Part shown: in pieces, positions 23,455 through 33,087 of the stretch
How the letters are laid out: every line of letters begins with the position of its first letter
Numbering within the stretch: position 1 is the stretch's first letter
Assembly: GCA_948144175.1 (NCBI GenBank)
Contig: CANXME010002275.1
Location: 5,333,001 to 5,397,000, forward strand
Source of the DNA: Closterium sp. NIES-65
Taxonomy: Eukaryota; Streptophyta; Zygnematophyceae; Desmidiales; Closteriaceae
Direction: 5' to 3'
Length of the DNA: 64,000 nt
Notes under the pieces: model-generated
Databases searched by the model: none
The model's input: the letters and a program-made list of their open reading frames with translations, nothing else
What the model was told of the DNA's origin: nothing
Position numbers and translations under genes: made by a program

Positions 23455-24573
23455 ATGGATTCCCTCATCTCTTGCTCTGCACCCGTTGAAGCTGCCAAGG
23501 AATTCCTAGACACCGACATGAAGCAGCTGATGAAACTCGACATTCGCGATCGTCACTATAAGGTTACTCCCGTGAGAGGCCTATTTCTCCCAAATCACAG
23601 TTTCGGAGGGAACAACGTGTGGAGCACGGTCCCTCCGAAGGGATCCCCGCACAGCAGCGCGGATTCGGGCGACCACGAATTCGCTGCTGATATTAATGCA
23701 ACCAGCTGCGATAGAAATCGTCGTTCCAAGCTCGAGATTGACGTGAGCGACAGTATTAGCGACTGCAGCGACGAGAACGACGACTCGTCCGATTCCTCAG
23801 ATGCCGCGAGCGAGGATTCGTCGGACGAGACCTGCTCCACCGCGTCCACATTCTCCTGTTTCTCGCCGCGCTCCGCGGCCTCGACTGGCGACTCGTCAGA
23901 CGGCCGCGCGTCGCCCCGATCCGTGTTGCGGCAAAATCGCGTCTCGCATCATCGGGAAGTCGACGTTGGTGACGATTATTTCGAAGCTGAGAGGCGCCTG
24001 CGGCCTGAAACCCTAAGCGCCCGAGGCGCGTGTTCTGACCGCCGGGAAATTGAGGAGATTAAGCTTCCGGAAGACCTTTACACTCACGAGGTTCCCGCTT
24101 CCTTCGCCAAGGTCCAGAACAACTCATTGTCCGCGAATGCTACGAAGAATGCTTTCTCTTCCGATAAAAGAGGCCCATTTGTTCCTGTGGGTCGCACAGG
24201 CGCTCTGGGTCAGCCAATCAGTTTCCCTGCTGTGCACGCGTCAGGCGCTCCGATCTTCCCGCCATCCCTCCACCACGGGTTCCCGGGATGCCCTCCGCAG
24301 CTTCTGGCGCAGCAGCAGATGAACCAGATGTACTGGCAGCAGATGCACCTGAACCAGATGCACCAGAATCAGATGCACCTGAACCAGATGCGGCTGCAGC
24401 AGGCAATGCACCTCCAGCAGCAGCAACAGAGGGAGTGGATGGAGCAGCAGCACAAGCGCTTGCCTGTTGAGATTGAGAGGAGCGGAGGAGAGAGGAGGAG
24501 GTTCCAGCCACCACGCTTCCTCCAGCCCCAAAGCGCTGCAGGCACTGGGGTCTTTATTCCCCCCCAGGCATGA
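23455..24573 (+). CDS. Uncharacterised Ser/Asp- and Gln/Met-rich protein (372 aa)
   Basis: A single open frame starts at ATG 23455, with G at -3 and +4. I do not recognise the family with confidence. The N-terminus (MDSLISCSAPVEAAKEF) is followed by a short conserved-looking stretch with FLPNHSFGGNNVWSTVPPKG at about residues 44-63. An acidic Ser/Asp tract spans about residues 95-135. Residues about 283-330 are rich in Gln, Met, Asn and His, with HLNQM repeats. The C-terminus has GTGVFIPP, a motif I associate loosely with uncharacterised plant proteins. There is no signal peptide or membrane segment; composition suggests a largely disordered nuclear or cytoplasmic protein. Unlike its surroundings it is not transposon-related. 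It lies about 920 bp upstream of the quinolinate synthase gene on the same strand. Confidence 0.72.
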   Translation: MDSLISCSAPVEAAKEFLDTDMKQLMKLDIRDRHYKVTPVRGLFLPNHSFGGNNVWSTVPPKGSPHSSADSGDHEFAADINATSCDRNRRSKLEIDVSDSISDCSDENDDSSDSSDAASEDSSDETCSTASTFSCFSPRSAASTGDSSDGRASPRSVLRQNRVSHHREVDVGDDYFEAERRLRPETLSARGACSDRREIEEIKLPEDLYTHEVPASFAKVQNNSLSANATKNAFSSDKRGPFVPVGRTGALGQPISFPAVHASGAPIFPPSLHHGFPGCPPQLLAQQQMNQMYWQQMHLNQMHQNQMHLNQMRLQQAMHLQQQQQREWMEQQHKRLPVEIERSGGERRRFQPPRFLQPQSAAGTGVFIPPQA

Positions 24574-24806
24574 TGGACTGTTATATACAAGCCGCCTCAG
24601 CTGAATTCTTGGATGCTGCTGCTGGTTACCGTGCATGTAATGCAGAAGGTAACCATCAGCAGCATGCCAATATCATGGGTCTCTGCTTTCTATTGTAATG
24701 TATTTGCCTGGGTTGGTGTAGAATCAATGCCCCAGAGGTATACATAGTAGCAGTATCCATGCATCTGTGAAGCAAAATAATGAGCCAAATCTTCCTATAT
24801 TCTGTA

Positions 24807-24812
24807 AATAAA
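24807..24812 (+). terminator. Candidate AATAAA poly(A) signal
   Basis: AATAAA lies about 235 bp past the stop of the 372-residue gene, in AT-richer 3' flanking sequence. Confidence 0.55.
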
Positions 24813-25494
24813 GATTGAAACAATTTGTAATGCTGGGATGTGTTGTCCTATTTTTCTGAAGCAGTTCATGTAGCGAAGTGCTGTGGCCGAATGGGGGGAG
24901 GCAGTCCGCCTGATTGGCCATCGCCATCGTGGCATGACATTTACGGCTGCTGCGAGGTTGCCACTGGCTGGGGAGTGGCTCAGGGCAGAACCGCTTCCAC
25001 GTGGAACTCGAGAGCCACATGCACAGGCCGGTTCATCCACATTTTCGTGAACTCTACGCGACGTTTCGCAACGAGTCGAGAGGCCTCGTGAAGACCTTTT
25101 GGCTGCTGTATCTTGTTACGCATCACGTCGTTAGGCTTCGCGAGGACACTATCGATTGTGGTTACGTTCGTGTCACAACATGCGTGCAAACCATGGCCAC
25201 AGCTTCCTCGAGAACTTCAGCTCTTCTGGGGCCTTGAAACTTCAGCTTTTCTGCTCCTGAGAAAAGCTTCGGGGATCTGGCTTGCCCCAAGAACTAAGGT
25301 CTTCGGAATCGGCTTCAGACTAACTCGAACTTCCTCGGTTCCTCTACTCTGTCTTCCTTCGGACAGAGCCAAGTACGAGTGGCTGATTGTGGGTGTCTTT
25401 CGCTGGAGTTTAATGATTGTTCGCCCTGCGTCAACCTGCGTTGCTCCTTCAACGCTCTACGTGGCTCTAGTTCCACTCCCCAGTCCTTGCTGAC
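24813..25494 (+). other. Intergenic segment before quinolinate synthase
   Basis: Short open frames here overlap in several frames and show no family features. It probably contains the promoter and 5' untranslated region of the downstream gene; no clear core promoter motif was identified. Confidence 0.4.
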
Positions 25495-28400
25495 ATGGCT
25501 TCATCCTGTCCGTTGGCCGCATCAGGTATCAAGTCCTCTTTCGTTGCACCGACCACCAGTCCCATTCCTCCTACCACCAGCAACCATGCTTCCATTCCAC
25601 GCTCCGCTTATCCACTCCACACCTCCCCTCCTAGCTTCACATCCCACGATACCTCTACCGCCGTATCCTCGTTAAGAGCATACTCGGCGGACTTAGCCTC
25701 CAGGAACAACGTGCTGCATCGGGGAAACCGCAAAAACCATTGTCGAACGTCGAAGGCCTCCCGTCGATCTCACGAGTCTCCCGCTTCCCGTCAGAGCTTC
25801 GTGCATTTCGAGTCGGCCAATAAGTCTGTGAGAGCAGCCGGGAGCCATGTCGCAGCCGCGGCGAGCGACGTCGCAGCCGCGGCGAGCGACGTCGCAGCCG
25901 CTGCTGCGAGCGTCGCAGAAGCGTCGCTGGACGAGCGGGTGGAGCTTGGCGAGCTTGAGGGTCGCGCGAGGGAGGAAGCGGAGGCCGTGCAAGCTGCCGT
26001 CTTTCAGGCCGCACAGGAACTAGATGATGTAGCGGCAGAGGCTGTAGCTGCTGCTGATGCTGCTGCAGAGGGAGAGGGAGAGACGAGGGAGGAGAGGGGT
26101 CAGGGTTTAGGGGGCGGTTCCGCAGATGGTAGGGCGCGGACGAAGCGGTTGTTGCAGTGGGCGCGGGAGCTAAACGGCGGAACTCCCCCCGCGCCTGCAT
26201 TGCGCGCGCGTGAGAATCGTGTCATGGGCTGCGTCGCGCAGGTGTGGCTCCACGTGGAACTTGAGGAAGACACGTCATCAACTGACGGCACAGAACTTTC
26301 CCGTCTCAAGCTCCGCCTGCAGGCCGATAGCGATTCGGATTTGACACGTGGCATTTGCCAGCTCCTCCTAGAGATCTTTAACGGCCGCAGCGTCAGCGCC
26401 GCGCTCGCGTTAGACTCCAACGGACCGGCAATTAAAGCCCTCACTGCCGCCCTAAAACCCGCCGCTGCTGGCGCATCTTCCGCTAAGGCCGCCCCCGCTG
26501 TACGCACATCCACCTTTGTAAGCCTCCTCCTCTCCCTGCAAAAACGCGCGCGCGCCCTCGTGGCGGCGTCGCTCGGTCGGACTCCGTCAGTGGCACCGTT
26601 ACCGTCAATCGTGATCGGCCGGGGCGGGTCGATCACCGCTCGCGGGGATTTCGCGGTGACCCAGGCGCAGTACCTCCGCCCAAACGACGCGGCAGTCGCG
26701 GCGCTAGTTACCGAGCTATCTAGCAAGCGCATCGGCGTCGTGGCGCATTTCTACATGGACGCGGAAGTTCAGGGCGTGTTGGTCGCGGCGCGCAAATCCT
26801 GGCCGCACATCAAGATCTCGGATTCGCTGGTGATGGCGGACGGGGCGCTCAAGATGGCGCAGGAGGGGTGTGACTATATCGCGGTCCTGGGGGTGGATTT
26901 TATGGCGGAGAACGTGCGGTGCGTGCTTGAAAAGGGCGGCTTCGCCCACGTGCCGGTCGTTCGAATGGCGGCGTCCCCCATCGGGTGCTCGTTGGCGGAC
27001 GCGGCGCGGAGCGACGCGTACGAGAGGTATCTTAAGGAGGCGTCGACGGTGCCCAAGTCGCTGCACGTGATCTATATCAACACGGCGCTGGATACCAAAG
27101 CCGTGGCGCATCATGCGGTGCCGACTATCTCGTGCACGTCGTCGAACGTGGTGCAGACCGTATTGCAGGTAAGCCAGTGTGACCGGTATGCTGTCCAGGT
27201 GGTGCAGTGTGGTGCAGTGTGGTCAATATGGCATTGAAGCATGCGAGTGTGGTGTGTGCAGTGGTGTTAAAGCCGTGGCGCATCATGCGGTGCCGACTAT
27301 CTCGTGCACGTCCTCAAACGTGGTGCAGACCGTATTGCAGGTAAGCAACCGTCACCGGTATGCTGTCAACGGCGTGTCATTCATATAACGCACGTTGTCC
27401 AACGTGGTGCAGACCGTTTTGCAGGTGTGCCGCTGGTTTTTCAAGGAGAACGGTGGGTGACACAGGGAGTTCTGGCTGGCAGCACATGAACGTTGGGTGG
27501 TAAAATAAGGGTGCTAAAGCAAGGAACAATTTACCTTCCTTAACTACATGATAATGAGCTTGTTTTGAGACGTCTTGAAACGATGCAACAGGTATCAAAA
27601 CGAGGATTATGGTAGCTAAGTCAACCACGTGATGATAAGCTCATTTTGAAGCGTATCTAAACGACAAAATAGCTGCTAAAACAAGGAACATGGTTCCCTA
27701 TTTAACCAACCTCTACCACCCGCCCGCCCTTCATCTCCCTCCACACTCACCCACCCTTCCCTCCCTCCCTTCCTTACTCCCCCTCCCTCCCGTCTGGTCC
27801 TCCTTTTCCTTGTCCTCACCCCTCGTTCCTTGGTTCTCTCCCCCCTTCTTTCCCCTCCTTCTCCTCACTTCGTGTGTCCAGCCGTCATTTTCCTTTTCAT
27901 TGCCATTCTCGTTCTAGAATTCTGGTGAAGCTGCATATCAAAACTCCCTCTTCTCCTCCATTCATCCCCATCCCCCCCACCCCACCCTGTTTTCTCCTTT
28001 TCCCACCATCCTGGCACATGTTAAAACCACGCCAGGCTTTTGCCCAAGTTCCGGACCTGACCCTTTGGTACGGACCAGACACGTACATGGGAGCGAACCT
28101 GGTCGAGATGCTTCAGCAGCTCTCCACCGTACCTGACGATGAGGTTCGGTTGCTTCACCCAGACCACACCCAAGCCTCGCTCCGCGCGCTCCTGCCCCAG
28201 ATTAGATACTTCCAGGAAGGTGCCTGCATTGTCCATGACATGTTCGGGCAAGAGGTTGTTTCGCGGCTCCGGGCGGCATACTCCGACGCTTTCCACACCG
28301 CACATTTCGAGGTGCCCGGAGAAATGTTTGCATTGGCAATGGAGGCGCGTGCAAGGGGCCGCGGCACTGTTGGGTCAACGCAAAACATTCTGGATTTCGT

Positions 28401-31400
28401 AACTGCCCGAACGAGGGAGGCGTTGGAGAGGGGTTACGAAGGGGAGAGGTTACAGTTTGTTCTTGGGACGGAGACAGGGATGGTTACCAGTATTGTGCAA
28501 GCGGTGCAGGACGAATTGGCGAAGGTTGAGAGCGGTTCTGATGGTGCCGCTGATGTGGAAGTAGAGATAGTGTTTCCTGTAGACAGCTCAGCAGTTGCTT
28601 CTACTAAGGAGGATGTGGGAAACAACAGCAGCAGTGGCAGTGGGGGCAACGGCAAGGCAGCAGGGTCAGTGGCAGCAGCGATGCTGCCAGTGGTGCCAGG
28701 CGTGAAAGGCGGGGAGGGGTGCTCTGTTACTGGGGGCTGTGCATCGTGCCCCTACATGAAGGTGACTTGACTCTAGGGGGCGGGGGGATTGTGCTTTATG
28801 GGGGGAATGGGGGGTGTGGGGGGTGTTGGGGGTGTGGGGACACATGCACAGAGGGAGATGGGTGCTCTGTTACGGGGAGCTGTATTTGAAGGTGAGTAGT
28901 ATGAAGGTGATTAGTATGAAGGTGATTAGTATGAAGGTGATTAGTATGAAGGTGATTAGTATGAAGGTGAGTAGTATGAAGGTGAGTATGAAGCTTAAAA
29001 GAATGGGAACGGGGAGAAGACGCATAGAGGAATGGGATGAGAAGGGTGCTACGCCTCTTTGCGGCTGTGCCTTGTGCCCGTACATGATAATGTGAGAGGC
29101 GTGAGGGGGATGGGTGGAATGGGAGGAGTGGGGGAAGCACACACATGCTTGTGGAATGGGAGGAGTGGGGGAAGCACACACATGCTTGTGGAATGGGAGG
29201 AGTGGGGGAAGCACACACATGCTTGTGAAATGGGAGGAGTGGGGGAAGCACACACATGCTTGTGGAATGGGAGGAGTGGGGGAAGCACACACATGCTTGT
29301 GGAATGGGAGGAGTGGGGGAAGCATACACATGCTTGATTGAAGAAGGGTTTTGAGACGTCTCAAAACCCTTCTTCAATCACGGGAAGCACACACATGCTT
29401 GTGGAATGGGAGGAGTGGGGGAAGCACACACATGCTTGTGGAATGGGAGGAGTGGGGGAAGCACACACATGCTTGTGGAATGGGAGGAGTGGGGGAAGCA
29501 CACACATGCTTGATTGAAGAAGGGTTTTGAGACGTCTCAAAACCCTTCTTCAATCACGGGAAGCACACACATGCTTGTGGAATGGGAGAATGTTGCCCTG
29601 CGCCTGGAAGGGGGAGAATGTTGCCCTGCGCCTGGAAGGGGGAGAATGTTGCCCTGCGCCTGTGGGGTGTGTTTTGTGTTGTGTCCGTACATGAGTGTGA
29701 GAGGAAAGGGAGGGATGGGAGGATGAGGAAATAGTAGGAGGAGAAGGGGGGTTGAGAGAATGCTGGGAAATACACACATGCATACAACACTGGTGGCAGC
29801 GTCAAGGCTTCCTCATGCCCTTATTCACACACATATGGGCATCTGCGTCTTATTCCGGCTAGTTCATACTCGGAGGAGTGGGAGTCATAATCGGAGGAAT
29901 TCAAGACCCGGGGGAAAAACGTACACACCATGTTCTCGGGATTAGTTTCTCATTCATCCCTCTCCCATACTTCCATTTCCCCCCTCCCGTTTTTCTTCCA
30001 TATGAACTCTCCAGACGCCCTGATGTCTGTGTGCCACATGCTGGGTCAAGACAATGCTCTCATGCCCTTTTTGTGTGTGGTTCTCACTTTATCCCTCTTC
30101 ATTATTCCCCTCTCCCGTTTTTCTTCCATATGAACTCTCCAGACGCCGTGATGTTTGTGTGCCACATGCTGGGTCAAGACAATGCTCTCATGCCCTTTTT
30201 GTGTGTGGTTCTCACTTTATCCCTCTTCATTATTCCCCTCTCCCGTTTTTCTTCCATATGAACTCTCCAGACGCCGTGATGTCTGTGTGCCACATGCTGG
30301 GTCAAGACAATGCTCTCATGCCCTTTTTGTGTGTGGTTCTCACTTTATCCCTCTTCATTATTCCCCTCTCCCGTTTTTCTTCCATATGAACTCTCCAGAC
30401 GCCGTGATGTCTGTGTGCCACATGCTGGGTCAAGCACTTCCATCTCATGCCTCATGATGTTTGAGTCGACTCAAAAGTCAACATCTCATGCCTCATGATG
30501 TTTGAGTCGACTCAAAAGTCACCATCTCATGCCTCATGATGTTTGAGTCGACTCAAAAGTCACCATCTCATGCCTCATGATGTTTGAGTCGACTCAAAAG
30601 TCAACATCTCATGCCTCATGATGTTCTCATGTTATCTCCCTTTATCACTCCCACCCTCTCTCTTTCACCTCAGATGAACTCCCTAAACGCTCTCATGTCT
30701 GTCTGCCACATGCTGGGTCAAGTCGATTCTCTGGAACCCTTCATTTGCTTGTGTGGTTCTCATCTCACTGTATCCCTCTCCATACCTCCCATTTCCGTTG
30801 GGTTTGCATGTGACTCTTCCAGATGAACTCCCTAGACGCCCTCATGTCTGTCTGTCTATCACATGCTGGGTCAAGCTGATGCTCTCATGCCCGTTTTGCG
30901 TGTCTAGTTCTCACTCCATCCCTCTTCATTATTTCCCTCTCCGCTTCTCCTCCAGATGAACTCCCTAGACGCCCTCATGTCTGTGTGCCACATGCTGGGT
31001 CAAGACGATGCTCGTACGCGCCTGGCACCCTACGAGCCTGACAAGTTCGCCGAGCCTCTTGGTCCGGGCACGGTGGCGGACCTGGGCTACTTGCCGATCC
31101 TCCACATGAGGCATTTCCAGGTATGGAACAGTGCCACAGTTTTTGTCACAACATTTCATTCCACGGCACCATGTCTCTCGGACATGTCACCATCGTGCTA
31201 TTCCATGGCACCATGTCACCGTGTGTCGGACTGACATTTCAGGCTATTTCTGTTAAGATGTTAAATAGCATGTCATGACCTGTCTAATTCATGCCTTAAA
31301 ACTGCTATTATTGTTCCCACCCCACCCAACCGCACCCCACCCCCTTGATGCGCCCGTAGAGAAGGGGGCGATTGTCTGAGTCGGAGTCAGCATAAGCCCA

Positions 31401-31560
31401 TCCAATGAATTAACAATGAACCCTGTCCCTGACATTCATACCTGATTTCTGCTATCATTGTTTCACCCCCACCCCCCTGATTCGTGAGCAGAAAACGGGG
31501 CGATTGTCTGAAGAGTTGGTTGCCGACATATTGACAAGGAGCCAGAGTCAGCATGAGTAG
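25495..31560 (+). CDS. Quinolinate synthase, plastid type (SufE-NadA fusion), four exons
   Basis: The enzyme condenses iminoaspartate with dihydroxyacetone phosphate to quinolinate, the second step of de novo NAD synthesis; the plant form is plastid-located. Predicted exons: 25495-27168, 28036-28761, 30956-31120 and 31492-31560, all phase 0 with GT..AG introns, giving 877 aa. A Ser/Thr/Pro-rich N-terminus suits a transit peptide, followed by an Ala-rich stretch (about residues 115-200). The SufE domain includes ENRVMGCVAQVWL with the sulfur-accepting Cys at 246. The NadA domain starts near residue 411 (IGVVAHFYMD). Likely 4Fe-4S ligands are Cys498 (IGCSLADAA), Cys547 (ISCTSSN) and Cys796 (CASCPYM). 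Exon 3 reads MNSLDALMSVCHML...LHMRHFQ. Exon 4 has SEELVADIL, like the ELPEKLV ends of plant homologues. It is longer than the roughly 720 aa of the Arabidopsis enzyme. Exon 4 is the least certain; without splicing at 31120 the frame stops at 31234. Confidence 0.9.
27269..27340 (+). repeat. Second copy of the exon 1 end plus splice donor
   Basis: This 72-bp copy of 27097-27168 lies 172 bp downstream, reads in the same frame (KAVAHHAVPTISCTSSNVVQ) and is followed by GTAAGC as in the original. The two differ by base changes in Ser codons that leave the protein unchanged. Confidence 0.9.
27390..27424 (+). repeat. Third, partial copy of the exon 1 end
   Basis: It repeats CGTTGTCCAACGTGGTGCAG and ends TTTTGCAG before GTGTGC, again keeping a GT at the junction. 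Confidence 0.8.
28885..28992 (+). repeat. 15-bp tandem repeat carrying the exon 2 donor junction
   Basis: Seven GAAGGTGA units recur every 15 bp (28888, 28903, 28918, 28933, 28948, 28963, 28978) within ATGAAGGTGATTAGT or ATGAAGGTGAGTAGT. The real exon 2 end is ATGAAG followed by GTGACT, so each unit repeats the donor junction, several as the stronger GTGAGT. Confidence 0.88.
29116..29556 (+). repeat. 37-bp minisatellite with two 46-bp perfect palindromes
   Basis: The 37-bp unit (starting GGAATGGGAGGAGTGGGGGA, ending ACACATGCTTGT) repeats about six times from 29116, then comes a palindrome (29335-29380). About three more units follow, then an identical palindrome (29511-29556). Each palindrome has 23-nt arms and no loop, centred on TTTGAGACGTCTCAAA. 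Confidence 0.92.
29587..29662 (+). repeat. 28-bp tandem repeat, three copies
   Basis: AGAATGTTGCCCTGCGCCTG recurs at 29587, 29615 and 29643. Confidence 0.85.
30002..30433 (+). repeat. 128-bp tandem repeat of the exon 3 start, four copies
   Basis: ATGAACTCTCCAGACGCC starts at 30002, 30130, 30258 and 30386, an exact 128-bp period. Each reads like exon 3 (MNSPDALMSVCHMLGQD in the first). These four have lost the acceptor AG, reading CATATGAAC where the exon 3 junction reads CAGATGAAC. The fourth is cut short by the 41-bp repeat. Confidence 0.92.
30440..30624 (+). repeat. 41-bp tandem repeat with palindrome TTTGAGTCGACTCAAA
   Basis: The 16-bp perfect palindrome occurs at 30460, 30501, 30542 and 30583, each within CATCTCATGCCTCATGATG-containing units. 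Confidence 0.92.
30674..30880 (+). repeat. Two more exon 3 start copies that keep the acceptor AG
   Basis: CAG-ATGAACTCCCTAAACGC (from 30674) and CAG-ATGAACTCCCTAGACGC (from 30823) precede the real exon 3 at 30956. Both keep the acceptor, so they could act as cryptic acceptors. Confidence 0.85.
31121..31491 (+). other. Quinolinate synthase intron 3 with a degenerate exon 4 copy
   Basis: Runs GTATGG...GAGCAG. At about 31357-31396, GAAGGGGGCGATTGTCTGAG and GAGTCAGCATAAG resemble the exon 4 region (ACGGGGCGATTGTCTGAAGA ... GAGTCAGCATGAG), with a shared C-rich tract upstream. Confidence 0.65.
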
Positions 31561-31885
31561 ACGCAATGATTTCCACGCAATGGTTCCATGCAATGATTTC
31601 ACGCAATGATTCTACGCAACGATTGATTGAATCAACTTTGCGTTGACTTGATATCCGCACCCGAATTCTGCTATTCATTCCTGACTTCTGGTATGCCTGA
31701 GTTCCTATCCCGGTGCTTTGGTGTTCATGCTTAGAAGTGGTTGGTACCTGCATGTTTGTTGTGCTTGCATGGATTTAAGGCACAGCAAGTTTAGGACAAG
31801 TGCAATACAATGGATTGGCTGTACTGTTCACCCTGTGGTTACTGTGTATGGTTGTTTCGGGGAGGAAGTGTTGACGAACATGTCA
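31561..31885. other. Downstream flank of quinolinate synthase
   Basis: Includes clustered ATGATTYYACGCAA repeats at about 31565-31625; no gene was recognised. The 3' untranslated region is probably here. Confidence 0.4.
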
Positions 31886-32067
31886 GGGTACATTCTGCTG
31901 TGGACACTGTCCCAATCGAAAGTGTCCCAATCGAGTGTACCGCTCCGAACCGAACTAAACCTGAGACGCGAAAATTTCGACAATGTTTGAAACTAGGGTG
32001 TAATTCGGTGTGGGACGATGCAGTGTGGTAGAATCGATTGGGACAGTGTCCACAGCGGAATGTACCC
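31886..32067. mobile_element. MITE candidate with 34-bp terminal inverted repeats
   Basis: GGGTACATTCTGCTGTGGAC... at the left and its inverted counterpart at the right match over about 34 bp with one mismatch. The 182-bp unit is flanked by tca (31883-31885 and 32068-32070), a 3-bp duplication as made by PIF/Harbinger-type elements. There is no coding capacity. Confidence 0.7.
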
Positions 32068-32108
32068 TCATAATAGCAAGCAAGAATGTTTGCATTGAAT
32101 GAAATGTG

Positions 32109-32392
32109 GTGTAAGGAAAAACCCTTTTCCTTACCGTACATGGGTTTACTCAACCCCGTACAACCCCAACTTTCGGAAGTGCACGTTCGGCCACTTCGCT
32201 TGCTGCCGAAGCAACCTCGCGTCGCCTTCGGCCTTTCCTTTGCCCAACCTGCACCCAACCTTGTGTTCCCGAGGTTCCCGCCTAGCTAGGTTGGTCCACT
32301 ATATTAGCGCGTGCCTTCATTGTATTGTCAGTTCATTGAGTCACATCTTCGTTATTCGTTATTCCGCGCACTCTCTTTTACAACTCATAACA
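32109..32392 (+). repeat. 5' LTR of the gypsy element
   Basis: Starts TGTAAGGAAAAACCC and ends CTCATAACA. A perfect hairpin with 10-bp arms (GTAAGGAAAA, loop ACCC) covers 32110-32133. Primer site TGGTATCAGAGC follows at 32395 after two spacer bases. Confidence 0.94.
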
Positions 32393-33087
32393 CCTGGTAT
32401 CAGAGCTACTTTCTTAGTTCACCCCGCTTTTCGAGGGTAGTTTGGTGGCACGGGTGTGGTCGGTATAGTGGACTACACGACGGTTGGCTGCAAGGCTTGT
32501 TAATTCAATCCTGCTCGACTCCGATAGTTCGAGTTTTCCACTCACCAGAGGGCCACGGATACCCCTCTGCCCACCAGACGAAGTGTGCGACTCATGGACC
32601 AGGAGACATTGAACAAGATGCTGGCGCAAATGGCAGAGCTACAGACAACAGTGCAGACTCTATCGGCAGAAGTGACAACACTACGAGGAGAAAACGCCAA
32701 GCTACGCCAGACGCGAGGTGAAGCGCGTCAGGAGTCGCCCGATGAAGAAGGCGAGGGCAACAGTCAAGCGGTGAGCAACCCGTTGGACGCGCTCACACGT
32801 GATTTCGAAGAAGACGATAGGCAGCGAGCGGCAGCGATGCCAATTGCAGTAACAACGATCAAGATTAAACCCGTCAACCCGCCCCCGTTCAACCCTATGG
32901 ACAAGACTACTACAGTGAAGGGGTGGCTTTTCGGCGTTGAAGTCTTGTTCACTGCAGCAGGCGTGAACGACGATGCCACGCGTATTAATTACGCGGTTTC
33001 TCTCCTTCGAGGCGCAGCGCTTGAGTGGTGGCGCCGAACCTTGGACACGGGGACCCCGACATGTGTGACACATGCGGCAGACGGGAC

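Larger units (their letters stand above)
27169..28035 (+). other. Quinolinate synthase intron 1
   Basis: GTAAGC...CCAG. It carries two further copies of the exon 1 end (27269-27340 and about 27390-27424), a degenerate palindrome TTTGAGACGTCTTGAAA near 27562, partly repeated GCTAAAACAAGGAACA units, and a long pyrimidine-rich tract (about 27700-27870) before the acceptor. Confidence 0.85.
28762..30955 (+). other. Quinolinate synthase intron 2, built almost entirely of repeats
   Basis: Runs from GTGACT to CTCCAG (2194 bp). It contains repeated donor-side and acceptor-side exon edges, a 37-bp minisatellite, two 46-bp perfect palindromes and a 41-bp palindrome-bearing tandem repeat, listed separately. 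Degenerate copies of the exon 2 end also occur at about 28853-28896, 29041-29099 and 29651-29705. Confidence 0.85.

Noticed and set aside
29116-29334. CRISPR-like array of 37-bp repeats
   Set aside because: Units are directly contiguous with no spacers, in an intron of a eukaryotic gene; it is a minisatellite.
31121-31234. Read-through of quinolinate synthase exon 3 to a stop at 31234 as the true C-terminus
   Set aside because: The added residues resemble nothing in the family, whereas splicing GTATGG to GAGCAG restores an ELPEKLV-like end in phase 0. It could still occur as an isoform.
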